This document shows, piece by piece, positions 34,693 to 42,911 of a DNA stretch of 64,000 nt. A program made the translations under genes and the position numbers. Location: positions 62,001-126,000 of the forward strand of contig JAIUNY010000007.1 of the NCBI GenBank assembly GCA_020161505.1, written 5' to 3'. This stretch comes from Armatimonadota bacterium (GTDB taxonomy: Bacteria; Armatimonadota; Fimbriimonadia; Fimbriimonadales; Fimbriimonadaceae). The notes under the pieces were generated by a model, which worked only from the letters and a program-made list of their open reading frames with translations, did not search any database and was not told the DNA's origin. Position 1 is the stretch's first letter; the number at the start of each line of letters is the position of its first letter.

Positions 34693-35149
34693 AGTCGCCT
34701 CTCACATTGCCGCGCTCTGGGCGGGCGTGATCCTGGCGGGAAACTTCATTGCTCCAACGGCTAAGTTCCGAGCTCCCTCGCTCGAGCTTGCAACCGCCCT
34801 AGAAGTTGGTCGGATCACTTTCCGCTGGATAGCCGTTGCAGAGATTGCCCTCCTCGCGCTCTTGATCGTTGTCGTCAGCTTCGGAACCGTGCCCCGCGCC
34901 AAGTGGCTGGCCCTCCCAGTTTCGCTGTTCGCGGCTCAGTGGATACTCATCATGCCCTCCCTCGATGCCCGCACGCGGGCGATCATTTCGGGGGAGTCTT
35001 TGCCTCCGAGTCAGTGGCACTTGGTGTACGTGGCGGTGGAGTTCCTCAAGTTGGGCGCCGTCCTGCTGCTCGTCTGGCAATGGGCTCGGGGCGAGGTGAC
35101 GACAAAAAATCCTGCTGAATCCACGGCCGCGAGCCCCGAAATGTCCTAA
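34685..35149 (+). CDS. Four-helix membrane protein coupled to the globin
   Basis: A 154-residue inner-membrane protein with about four hydrophobic helices (residues 8-24, 48-68, 75-92, 113-132) and a short polar tail. It resembles DUF4149-like small membrane proteins, but this is a weak impression. Overlap of eight bases with the globin gene points to a shared function, perhaps in NO or oxygen handling. Confidence 0.65.
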   Translation: MNKVASHIAALWAGVILAGNFIAPTAKFRAPSLELATALEVGRITFRWIAVAEIALLALLIVVVSFGTVPRAKWLALPVSLFAAQWILIMPSLDARTRAIISGESLPPSQWHLVYVAVEFLKLGAVLLLVWQWARGEVTTKNPAESTAASPEMS

Positions 35150-35187
35150 CTCCGGGTCTCATCTCCTGGTAATCTCTTCCCTCCTGC

Positions 35188-35263
35188 CCGGCTGTAGCTC
35201 AGCGGATAGAGCACCAGTCTTCGGAACTGGGTGTCGGGGGTTCGAATCCCTCCAGCCGGGCCA
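35188..35263 (+). tRNA. tRNA-Arg, anticodon TCG
   Basis: 76 nt with encoded CCA. Acceptor CCGGCTG/CAGCCGG, D-arm TAGCTCAGCGGATAGAGC, anticodon stem CCAGT/ACTGG with loop CTTCGGA (anticodon TCG, codon CGA), T-arm GGTTCGAATCC. With the GCG tRNA at 6760-6835 it divides the CGN codon box. Confidence 0.95.
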
Positions 35264-35406
35264 ATTCCCCTTTCTCCCTTCCCCACGTTCGTTCCGGAGA
35301 CATGGGTGACACCTTCTGGGCCCTCGAACCGAGAACTCTTTTCAAGCGTTCTCTCTGCATAACCTATTCATCCTGCGGGGTGAATGGCGTAAAGTAGGGT
35401 CTTATC

Positions 35407-36525
35407 ATGAATCGAGCATCCGGTTTCTCTCGCGGCGCATGGATGGCCGCGCTCACTCTCGCTGTGGCGGCTGTCGCCTCGGCCGCCGCACCTCAGGAGG
35501 AGCCGAAGCTCCTGGCCCCGGGCGACAAGGCCCCGAAACTTCAAGTCGCTGAGTTCATCAAGGGCAGCGAAATCAAGGAGTTCAAGAAGGGCCACGTCTA
35601 TGTTGTCGAGTTTTGGGCAACCTGGTGCGGCCCCTGCATCGAAGGAATCCCCCACCTCACGAAGCTGGCGAAGCAGCACAAGGGCAAAGCCACGGTCATT
35701 GGCGTGAACATCTGGGAAGATGAAGAGGATCTCGAAAAGCGGGTCAAAGATTTCGTCGCCAAGATGGGTGACAAGATGGATTACACCGTCGCACGCGACA
35801 CGGAAGCAAAGGCCATGACCTCCACATGGATGGAAGCAGCCAAGCAAAACGGCATCCCCGCCGCCTTCATTGTCGACAAGACCGGCACCGTCGCCTGGAT
35901 CGGGCACCCCATGAGCATGGATGAGCCGCTCCAGCAAGTGATCGACGGCAAGTTCGACGTCAAAGCCTCTCGCGAGAGCTTCATGCAAGAAATGAAGAAG
36001 CAAGAAGAGATGGGCAAGATGGTCGAGATGATCGGCACGGCGGAGAAAGACTACGCCGCCGGGAAGAAGGATGAAGCCCTCGCCGCCCTTGATTCCATTG
36101 TCGCTAAGCAACCCGATCTTGCGATGGATGTCGAAGGTGCCCGCCTGAGGATGCTTGCATCGGACAACGAACAAGGATTCCGCGATCATGCCAAGAAACT
36201 TGCCCAAGGCGACAGCCTGAACTCGCAGTTCGCCCTCACGATCTTCTCCGTCTCCAATGCAACCGAGGATGGCGGGAACAAGAAGTTCGCCCTGATCGCT
36301 GCAGAAACGATCGCCGATCACTTGAAGGCCGATGATCCAGTCGTGCTCTTCTATGCCGCCCCGGCGTTCAGCATCCACAAGCAGCACAAGCGCGCGATCA
36401 CGGTCCTGGAGCGCGCCCTCAAGGCCTTCGATGCCAAGTACGCCAAGGATGAGAACATGGCGGACTTCAAGAAGGAAATCCAGGACGCGCTGGAAAAAGA
36501 GAAGAAGGCCGATCAAGGCGGTTGA
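35407..36525 (+). CDS. TlpA-like thioredoxin with helical C-terminal domain
   Basis: A 372-residue exported protein. Signal peptide, then a TlpA/ResA-type thioredoxin fold at about 36-180 with active site Cys74-Gly-Pro-Cys77 ('VEFWATWCGPC') and the cis-Pro segment 'GIPAAFIVDKTG'. A roughly 180-residue helical C-terminal part follows, probably TPR-like ('AEKDYAAGKKDEALAALDSIV'). Likely a periplasmic thiol oxidoreductase. TAGGGT lies exactly six bases before the ATG. Confidence 0.85.
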   Translation: MNRASGFSRGAWMAALTLAVAAVASAAAPQEEPKLLAPGDKAPKLQVAEFIKGSEIKEFKKGHVYVVEFWATWCGPCIEGIPHLTKLAKQHKGKATVIGVNIWEDEEDLEKRVKDFVAKMGDKMDYTVARDTEAKAMTSTWMEAAKQNGIPAAFIVDKTGTVAWIGHPMSMDEPLQQVIDGKFDVKASRESFMQEMKKQEEMGKMVEMIGTAEKDYAAGKKDEALAALDSIVAKQPDLAMDVEGARLRMLASDNEQGFRDHAKKLAQGDSLNSQFALTIFSVSNATEDGGNKKFALIAAETIADHLKADDPVVLFYAAPAFSIHKQHKRAITVLERALKAFDAKYAKDENMADFKKEIQDALEKEKKADQGG

Positions 36526-36551
36526 GTTCGCTGAGCGACACCCAATCCCAG

Positions 36552-36584
36552 GCTCCCGGATGAAGAATCCGGGAGCTTTTCTGT
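36552..36584 (+). terminator. Rho-independent terminator
   Basis: 10-bp stem GCTCCCGGAT/ATCCGGGAGC, loop GAAGA, then TTTTCTGTTT. Confidence 0.9.
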
Positions 36585-36657
36585 TTGCCTGAGCTGGGTT
36601 TCCGAAAACTGTCCCGAGCCCAGCGAAACGGTTCGATCCCGCAGGTACCCTCTCCCT

Positions 36658-37641
36658 ATGCGTATTGGACTCTTCACCGCCCTGTTCGGCGATAAGCCAC
36701 TCGACGAGACGCTCGACATCGCCCAGAGCCTTGGGCTCGGAGCGGTTGAAATTGGCGCGGGCGCGTACCCCGGCACCCCTCACCTTGATGTCCCCAAGCT
36801 CCTGGAGAGCCAAGCCGAACGCGATGCTCTGATGAAGAAAATCACGGATCGCGGCCTCATTCTCAGCGCGATCTCGGTGCACGGAAACGCCATCCACCCG
36901 GTCAAGTCAACCGCTGAAGATCACCACAACGCTTTTGTCAACGCGGTGAAGCTCGCAAGCGCCCTCGGAATTGAGTGCGTCAACGGATTCTCGGGCTGCC
37001 CCGGCGACGGCCCGAACGCCGTGAACCCCAACTGGGTGACCTGCGCCTGGCCCGACGAATACCGCGACATCCTGGAGTGGCAGTGGAACAGCGTCGTGAT
37101 TCCCTACTGGAAGGAGCAAGCCGCCTTCCTCAAAGCTCACAAGGTCAAGTTCTGCATCGAGATGCACCCGGGATTTGTCGTGTATAGCAACGACACCTTG
37201 TTCAAGCTCCGCGATGGAATCGGGGCCGATGGTGATGCGATCGGAGCGAACTTTGACCCGAGCCACTTGTGGTGGCAAGGCATCGACCCGATCGCCGCCG
37301 TCCGCGAACTCGGGGCGAAGGGGGCTCTGTATCACGTTCATGCCAAGGACACTCGGATCGACCCGTACAACAGCGCGCGCAACGGCAATCTCGACACCAA
37401 GAGCTATGGCGATATCCTGGAGCGCAGCTGGGTGTTCCGCAGCGTCGGCTATGGTCACAGCCTGGAGTGGTGGAAGGATTTCGTCAGCAATCTGCGCATG
37501 GTCGGCTACGATCACGTGCTCAGCATCGAGCATGAGGATGGTCTGATGTCCCCGATGGAAGGCCTGAGCAAAGCCATCGACGTGCTGAAACAAGCCGTGA
37601 TCTTCGAGGAAGCCGGCAGCATGTTCTGGGCCCGCGATTGA
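36658..37641 (+). CDS. Sugar phosphate isomerase/epimerase-type TIM barrel protein
   Basis: A 327-residue protein of the xylose isomerase-like/AP endonuclease 2 superfamily. 'GLFTALFGDKPLDETLDIAQSLGLGAVEIG', 'VKFCIEMHPGFVVYS', 'IGANFDPSHLWWQGIDP', 'GALYHVHAKDTRID' and 'SIEHEDGL' place metal-binding Glu, Asp and His residues as in sugar isomerases and inositol-type epimerases. The substrate is unknown. TACCCT lies six bases before the ATG. Confidence 0.85.
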   Translation: MRIGLFTALFGDKPLDETLDIAQSLGLGAVEIGAGAYPGTPHLDVPKLLESQAERDALMKKITDRGLILSAISVHGNAIHPVKSTAEDHHNAFVNAVKLASALGIECVNGFSGCPGDGPNAVNPNWVTCAWPDEYRDILEWQWNSVVIPYWKEQAAFLKAHKVKFCIEMHPGFVVYSNDTLFKLRDGIGADGDAIGANFDPSHLWWQGIDPIAAVRELGAKGALYHVHAKDTRIDPYNSARNGNLDTKSYGDILERSWVFRSVGYGHSLEWWKDFVSNLRMVGYDHVLSIEHEDGLMSPMEGLSKAIDVLKQAVIFEEAGSMFWARD

Positions 37642-37665
37642 TCGCTCGGGAATACGAACCAAACC

Positions 37666-37705
37666 GAGAAGCCCCGATTCGCCAGGTAGCGAATCGGGGC
37701 TTCTC
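37666..37705 (+). terminator. Hairpin terminator after the isomerase gene
   Basis: 17-bp perfect stem GAGAAGCCCCGATTCGC/GCGAATCGGGGCTTCTC with a 6-nt loop; T-poor tail. Confidence 0.7.
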
Positions 37706-37790
37706 ACTGCCTCTTCCCTCGGTCGTTCGCATTAAAGAGCGCGAATCCCGGCTACAATAGAAGAAGCAGGAGCCCCCTTGGGGATTGTCC

Positions 37791-38285
37791 ATGATGTCAC
37801 TTGCCTTCACCGCCCTCGTGCTGATCGCCAGCAACCAGCAACCCACCACGCCTGTCGAGCCCAGGTTCGTCGCAGAGCGGATGTATCAGTTGAAGGAGCT
37901 CAAGACCACAAAGATCTCCATCCCTGAGAAGATGGAATTGACGGCGTGGATCATGGACACCAACTCGAAGCGCGCCGAAGGGATGATGCACCTGCTGGAC
38001 GCAGACTTCACCGAGAAGCAAGGCATGCTCTTTGTCTTCAACCGCGCCGCCTACCAACGATTCTGGATGCGCAACACGCTCGTGGACCTGGACATCGCCT
38101 ACATCCACGCGAACGGCAAGATCAACAGCATCTACACGATGAAGGCGCTGGATGAGACGACCGACTACTCCTCAGCCGCGGCTTCGCTCTATGTGCTGGA
38201 AGCCAAAGCTGGCTTGTTCAAGAAGCTGGGCGTGAAGGTCGGCGACACGATTTCGATTCCGAAAGACGTCAAAGCTGCCGAATAA
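37791..38285 (+). CDS. DUF192 family exported protein
   Basis: A 164-residue protein with a short signal-like N-terminus (MMSLAFTALVLIAS) and one DUF192 domain ('KRAEGMMHLLDADFTEKQGMLFVFNRAAYQRFWMRNTLVDLDIAYI', 'YVLEAKAGLFKKLGVKVGD'). Function unknown; the family is a small beta fold found in many bacteria. A TACAAT box (37753-37758) precedes the ATG by 32 bases. A TTG two codons upstream is an alternative start. Confidence 0.85.
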   Translation: MMSLAFTALVLIASNQQPTTPVEPRFVAERMYQLKELKTTKISIPEKMELTAWIMDTNSKRAEGMMHLLDADFTEKQGMLFVFNRAAYQRFWMRNTLVDLDIAYIHANGKINSIYTMKALDETTDYSSAAASLYVLEAKAGLFKKLGVKVGDTISIPKDVKAAE

Positions 38286-38392
38286 ACGGCAAGGATTTTT
38301 GATCTGAGGGCCCGTGGAGGCTGCAACCGAGCGATTCCGTTCGGGGTATTCTTGGACGTACACAACCAGGCAGGGCTCCAGAAAACACACGG

Positions 38393-38417
38393 GGTGGCCA
38401 CAGGGCCGCCTTTTTTG
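38393..38417 (+). terminator. Terminator or attenuator before nusA
   Basis: 7-bp stem GGTGGCC/GGCCGCC (one G-T pair), loop ACAG, then TTTTTT. It lies 108 bp after the DUF192 stop and 87 bp before nusA, so it could also attenuate the nusA operon. Confidence 0.75.
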
Positions 38418-38503
38418 TTAGCTCGGACACATTTTTTGCCTCTCAAAGGTTAAGAATGAAGGAGCACCGGTCGCCCGACCTGGCGTAAGAAAGAGGCATA
38501 GCG

Positions 38504-39544
38504 ATGGACATTCTGCAACAACTCCAACAGATCGCGATGGAACGCGAACTTTCCTTGGATGAACTCAAAACTGAGCTTGAGCAGGCACTGGCCGTCGCGT
38601 ACAAGAAGTACAAAGGCGTCCAGGGCGAGGTTACGCTGCGGCTCGACAAGAACGTCAAGAGCGGCGCGGTGATCGAAAAGGAAGTCGTGGGCGAGGTGCT
38701 CGAACCGAGCTTCCAGATCAGCCTGAACGCCGCCCGACGCTACAACCCGGAATCGCAGATCGGCGACTTCATCCCCGTCGAAGTTGACCCGAACACCTTT
38801 GGACGAATTGCGGCTCAGACCTTCAAACAAGTTCTCCAGCAGAAGCTCCGAGAGGCCGAGCTTCGACGCCTTCACGACCAATTCAGCGAGAAGGTCGGCG
38901 AAGTCGTCTCCGGCATCGTCAGCCGACGCGAAGAGGGCAACGTCCTTCTCCAAGTCAACCGACACGAGATTGTTCTGCCGAAGCGCGAGCAAGTCGGCAC
39001 CGACGACTATCGCCCGAACGAGCGACTCCGCGTCCTCGTGCTCAAGATTGAGGAAGATCGACGAGGATTCCAAGTCGTCGCCAGCCGAAGCCACCCGAAC
39101 CTCCTCCGCAAGCTCCTGGAGTACGAAGTGCCGGAAGTTGCCGAAGGGCTGGTCGAGATCAAGAGCGTGGCCCGTGAACCCGGTCAGCGCAGCAAGCTCG
39201 CGGTCATTAGCCACGATGAGCGCGTGGATGCCGTCGGCGCCTGTGTAGGCCAACGCGGCTCGCGCATCCAAGTTCTGATGGACGAGCTTCGACCGGAGAA
39301 GATCGACGTCGTGCCCTGGAGCGAGGATCCGAAGCAATTCATCATCAACGCGCTCAGCCCGGCCAAGGTCAACTCGATCAAGCTGAACCACGAAGAGAAA
39401 ACCGCCCACGTCATCGTGCCGGAGAGCCAGCTCTCTCTTGCAATTGGCCGAGGCGGACAGAACGTGCGCCTGGCTCACCGACTCACTGACTGGAAGATCG
39501 ATATCAACGGCGACGAGCGCGGCTCGGAGAAGTCCGGAGGCTAA
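38504..39544 (+). CDS. nusA: Transcription termination/antitermination factor NusA
   Basis: A 346-residue RNA polymerase-binding factor. Order: N-terminal domain (1-120), S1 domain ('GEVVSGIVSRREEGNVLLQV'), and two KH domains ('CVGQRGSRIQVLMDEL', 'LSLAIGRGGQNVRLAHRLTDW'). It lacks the acidic C-terminal repeats of E. coli, as in most bacteria. AAAGAGG precedes the ATG. First gene of nusA-ylxR-infB; rimP is not adjacent. Confidence 0.97.
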   Translation: MDILQQLQQIAMERELSLDELKTELEQALAVAYKKYKGVQGEVTLRLDKNVKSGAVIEKEVVGEVLEPSFQISLNAARRYNPESQIGDFIPVEVDPNTFGRIAAQTFKQVLQQKLREAELRRLHDQFSEKVGEVVSGIVSRREEGNVLLQVNRHEIVLPKREQVGTDDYRPNERLRVLVLKIEEDRRGFQVVASRSHPNLLRKLLEYEVPEVAEGLVEIKSVAREPGQRSKLAVISHDERVDAVGACVGQRGSRIQVLMDELRPEKIDVVPWSEDPKQFIINALSPAKVNSIKLNHEEKTAHVIVPESQLSLAIGRGGQNVRLAHRLTDWKIDINGDERGSEKSGG

Positions 39545-39810
39545 TCGTACCGACCCAGCACACCCCGATTCGAACCTGCATTGCGTGCCGACTCAAGGCC
39601 CCTCAGCAGGATCTCATCCGCCTTCGGGCTGAGGACTCTACAGGAGTTCTCAGCCCGAATCCACGACAAGGCACCGGCAGAAGCGCGTATATCTGCCCCA
39701 CCCCAGAGTGCCGATCCAAGCTGACCCCCAAAGCCCTCAGCCGCACCCTCCGCCGCGCGATTGACCAAGAGGAGCTCGCCCGACTCCTGACTCATCCGGG
39801 CTTTCCCTAG
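39544..39810 (+). CDS. ylxR: YlxR-like RNA-binding protein without a canonical start codon
   Basis: About 88 residues read between nusA and infB. The DUF448/YlxR signature is clear: 'RTCIACRLKAPQQDLIRL' and 'GTGRSAYICPTPECRSK', then a basic helical tail ending at TAG 39808-39810. No ATG, GTG or TTG exists in this frame after the last upstream stop that fits. Candidates are ATC 39544, which overlaps the nusA stop in a TAATC arrangement like the common TAATG, or GTA 39547, which is six bases after GGAGG (39536-39540). The coordinates use ATC. The protein is placed as in most bacteria, in the nusA-infB operon. Confidence 0.8.
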   Translation: MVPTQHTPIRTCIACRLKAPQQDLIRLRAEDSTGVLSPNPRQGTGRSAYICPTPECRSKLTPKALSRTLRRAIDQEELARLLTHPGFP

Positions 39811-39817
39811 AGGATTT

Positions 39818-41752
39818 ATGTCATCAGAGGTAAAACTACAACTCATGCCCGTGAATGTTGCCGAGTTCGCTGCTCAACTCAAGGTCGCCCCTGGTCAAGT
39901 TTTGGCCCAGCTGAACGATCTTGGCGTTGAGGTCACCAACGGATCGTTTGAAGCCGACAGCGATCTGCTGGAACTGTTGCGCGAAGCCATCGGAACCGGT
40001 TCCGGCGATTCCAAGACGATTTCCCTTCCCCACGGCCGAAGCCCACGCGATATCGCGGCGGCGCTCGGAGTGAGTGATAAGGAAGTTCTGACCGCGCTCA
40101 TTAAGAAGTTCAAGAAGATGGTCACCCTGACCACCGTTCTTGAGGATGAAATGGCCGAAAAGCTTGTCGCCGAGTTTGGATTCAAGCTCGAATGGGCTCA
40201 GCCCGTGGCGAATAGGCCGTCCGCCAGCAAGGTCGCCAAGGGGGGCAAGCACCCCCGGCCTCCGGTCGTCACGATTCTGGGTCACGTTGACCACGGCAAG
40301 ACCAGCCTTCTCGACTACATCCGCAAAGCCAACGTCGCCGACAAGGAGCATGGCGGAATCACCCAGCACATCGGTGCTTACCAGGTCACGATGGGCGACG
40401 GGGTCATCACCTTCCTCGATACTCCAGGCCACGCCGCGTTCACCGCAATGCGCGCTCGTGGAGCCCAAGTCACGGATATCGCGATCCTCGTGGTCGCCGC
40501 CGACGACGGCATCATGCCCCAGACGATCGAAGCCATCACCCACGCGAAGAACGCGGGCGTTCCGATCATCGTAGCCGCCAACAAGATTGATAAGCCCGCT
40601 GCAAACCTCGACAAGGTTCTGCAGGCTCTTCCCCAACACGAGCTCGTGCCGAGCGAATACGGCGGCGACATCACCGTCTGCCCCGTCAGCGCTCACACCG
40701 GAGAAGGTGTTCCGCACCTGCTGGAAATGATTCTCCTCCAAGCCGACGTGATGGAGCTTCAAGCCGACCCGAAGGGTGAGTTTGAGGGCGTGGTCATCGA
40801 AGCCAAACTCGAACGAGGCCGGGGCCCTGTCGCCACGGTTCTTGTGGAAGAAGGCACGCTGAAGAGCGGAGATGTTGTGGTCGTCGGCAAGACCTGGGGC
40901 AAGATCAAGGCGATGAACGACTACGCCGGCAAGCCTCTCAAGGAAGCTGGCCCGTCGGTGCCGGTCGAGATTCTGGGCATCAATGATGTCCCGATGGCAG
41001 GCGATGCCGTTATCGTCGTGAAGGATGAGCGCGCCGCCCGATCTCTCACCGACGAGCGACTGGAAGAAGAGCGCCAGCGCAACGTTGTTGGCCCGAAGAA
41101 GAAGATGACCCTCCGCGACCTGCGGAACCATCTCCAAGCCGAAGAGATCAAGGACCTCAACCTCATCATCAAGGCTGACGTTCAGGGCTCGGTTGAAGCG
41201 GTTCGGGGGCTCATCGAGAAGATCGAGAGCGACGAGGTGAATGTCAAGATTCTCCTCAGCGGCGTCGGAAACGTCACCGAGAGCGATGTGAACTTGGCCG
41301 CCGCCAGTAACGCGATCTGCGTCGGATTCGGCGTCAAGCCCGAAGCCAAAGCCAAGAGCGAGGCTGAGCGGCAAAAAGTCGAAATCCGCACCTACAACAT
41401 CATCTACGAACTGATCGAGGACATCGAAGCCGCTGTGAAGGGCATGCTCGAGCCGAAGTTCGAAGAGGAGTACCACGGCACCGTCGAGATCCGCGCGGTC
41501 TTCAAGCTCACCAAGGCGGGCAAGGTCGCGGGATCGCACGTCACCGATGGCAAGATTCTTCGTAACGACAAGGTGCGCGTGAAGCGCGGCACCGAGCTGG
41601 TCTACGAAGGCACGGTGGACTCGCTGAAGAACGTCAAGCAAGACGTCCGCGAAATGTTCGCGGGTCAGGACTGCGGCGTCAAGTTCACCGGTTGGGAAGA
41701 CTTCAAAGAAGGCGACGTCATCGAAGCCTACGAACTCGTTCAGATCGACTGA
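39818..41752 (+). CDS. infB: Translation initiation factor IF-2
   Basis: A 644-residue GTPase that brings initiator tRNA to the 30S subunit and promotes subunit joining. G1 'GHVDHGKTS' begins at residue 155, with G2 'GGITQHIG', G3 'DTPGH', G4 'NKID', G5 'SAHTG', followed by the fMet-tRNA binding C-terminal domains. The N-terminal part is short, with two winged helical motifs. AGAGGATTT precedes the ATG, eight bases after ylxR. Confidence 0.98.
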   Translation: MSSEVKLQLMPVNVAEFAAQLKVAPGQVLAQLNDLGVEVTNGSFEADSDLLELLREAIGTGSGDSKTISLPHGRSPRDIAAALGVSDKEVLTALIKKFKKMVTLTTVLEDEMAEKLVAEFGFKLEWAQPVANRPSASKVAKGGKHPRPPVVTILGHVDHGKTSLLDYIRKANVADKEHGGITQHIGAYQVTMGDGVITFLDTPGHAAFTAMRARGAQVTDIAILVVAADDGIMPQTIEAITHAKNAGVPIIVAANKIDKPAANLDKVLQALPQHELVPSEYGGDITVCPVSAHTGEGVPHLLEMILLQADVMELQADPKGEFEGVVIEAKLERGRGPVATVLVEEGTLKSGDVVVVGKTWGKIKAMNDYAGKPLKEAGPSVPVEILGINDVPMAGDAVIVVKDERAARSLTDERLEEERQRNVVGPKKKMTLRDLRNHLQAEEIKDLNLIIKADVQGSVEAVRGLIEKIESDEVNVKILLSGVGNVTESDVNLAAASNAICVGFGVKPEAKAKSEAERQKVEIRTYNIIYELIEDIEAAVKGMLEPKFEEEYHGTVEIRAVFKLTKAGKVAGSHVTDGKILRNDKVRVKRGTELVYEGTVDSLKNVKQDVREMFAGQDCGVKFTGWEDFKEGDVIEAYELVQID

Positions 41753-41772
41753 CCCTGACCAGACCCAAAGAA

Positions 41773-41809
41773 GAAGCGCACGATCTCCTCGATCGTGCGC
41801 TTCTCTTTT
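41773..41809 (+). terminator. Terminator of the nusA-ylxR-infB operon
   Basis: 13-bp stem GAAGCGCACGATC/GATCGTGCGCTTC, loop TCCTC, then TCTTTT. Confidence 0.9.
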
Positions 41810-41828
41810 GTCACCTTAGTGAGGCACC

Positions 41829-42254
41829 TTACTTCACCCGAGTCCAGGTGACCGGAGCGCCGGTGCTGATGAGAGTCACCTTGTCCTCGCCCTCGAACTT
41901 GAAGGCATTGGTGGTTTCCTCACCCTTGGCCTTGCTCAGCTGTGCTTCGATGAGTTCTTTCTTGTCTTCTTGCTCCTTGGGGAGCTTGACGACCTTCATG
42001 TCTTTCACCTTCATCGTGATCTTGTCGCCTTTGATGGTGCAGTCGGAGATCATCTGGAGCCGAACGCCTCCAGTTTCGATTTCCATGGTCATGGTTTGGT
42101 CGGCCTTGACTTCGATGTCGGCCGGAACTTTGGAACCGCCCACTTCGACCTGGCCTGTCCACTTACCAACCAAACTGGGGCCAGCAGCGGCGCACCCGTA
42201 GAGAGCGAAGAGGACGGTGACGGGGACAGCGAACAACGCAGCGCGTGGAATCAT
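41829..42254 (-). CDS. Small lipoprotein, paralogue 1 of 3
   Basis: A 141-residue lipoprotein (lipobox ALYGC, Cys21). The body has 'LVGKWTGQVEV', then alternating strands, and ends with 'VTLISTGAPVTWTRVK'. The 'GKW' start and 'TRVK' end recur in the neighbouring genes at 42320 and 42912, so the three are related. They look like small lipocalin-type beta barrels. Function unknown. Confidence 0.7.
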   Translation of the reverse strand: MIPRAALFAVPVTVLFALYGCAAAGPSLVGKWTGQVEVGGSKVPADIEVKADQTMTMEIETGGVRLQMISDCTIKGDKITMKVKDMKVVKLPKEQEDKKELIEAQLSKAKGEETTNAFKFEGEDKVTLISTGAPVTWTRVK

Positions 42255-42319
42255 AGGGTTCTATGATGCGACCGCACGCAGCAAAATTGTGTGATCACGA
42301 TCACGAACATCTCGAAATC

Positions 42320-42748
42320 CTAATCGGCACGAGTCAACGTCAACACATCGCCCTTCGACGACGAAAGGTGTAGAGTATCGGGCCCACTAAAACGCAGGGT
42401 CGAGATTGTCCTGGAACCAACTTGTACAGTCTCGATCGACTTCTCTAGCTCCTTTTCTGCGGTCGGAACAAAGTCCAGAATGGTTCCGGATGCGCGAGAA
42501 CCTTGCGAGACGGTAGTCAGCACGTTTCCACTTCTGGAGTACGTGGCGTAGTAGTCAAGCTGGATGCCATCTTCCCAAACAACACTGTATGTTGACGTAC
42601 CGTCCTCGCGAAATTCTATGAGAACGGATGGACTGTCGCGTGGCGCACCGAGGCTGCCCTTCCCCTTGCCGACCAGTGTTGGTTCGCGAGCGCAAGCAGG
42701 CATTGCCGCGAGCGCTATGAGGGAGAAGAAGAAAGCACCTCGTCTCAT
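42320..42748 (-). CDS. Small exported protein, paralogue 2 of 3
   Basis: A 142-residue exported protein (MRRGAFFFSLIALAAMPACA, lipobox-like MPAC). The body has 'LVGKGKG', 'FREDGTSTYSVVW', 'YYATYSRSGNVLTTV' and an end 'DVLTLTRAD'. The 'Y-SRSGN-LTT' block matches 'YVRSGNKITTT' of the gene at 42912. The start at 42748 is at the signal peptide; the frame extends 41 codons further upstream. TATAGT lies nine bases before the ATG. Confidence 0.65.
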   Translation of the reverse strand: MRRGAFFFSLIALAAMPACAREPTLVGKGKGSLGAPRDSPSVLIEFREDGTSTYSVVWEDGIQLDYYATYSRSGNVLTTVSQGSRASGTILDFVPTAEKELEKSIETVQVGSRTISTLRFSGPDTLHLSSSKGDVLTLTRAD

Positions 42749-42911
42749 CACATTGCCACTATACACACGTGGTGCGGTCAGACCAAAGAATCCCACGAAT
42801 CGCCGCAGTCCTGACCGTAGGTTTACTTGGGGTTCAGCATCGCTCGTCCAAACTGCTAGCCGTTGTCTCACGAGGATAAGGCACCAGTGGTGCTAGGGTA
42901 TCGAGGCAACG

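Noticed and set aside
39490-39545. NusA-YlxR fusion by programmed -1 frameshift
   Set aside because: The ylxR frame is open upstream of the nusA stop, but there is no slippery heptamer, and NusA ends at its usual place after the second KH domain.
39836-41641. 601-codon open frame antisense to infB
   Set aside because: Same shadow effect; infB motifs are unmistakable and no start or promoter supports the antisense frame.
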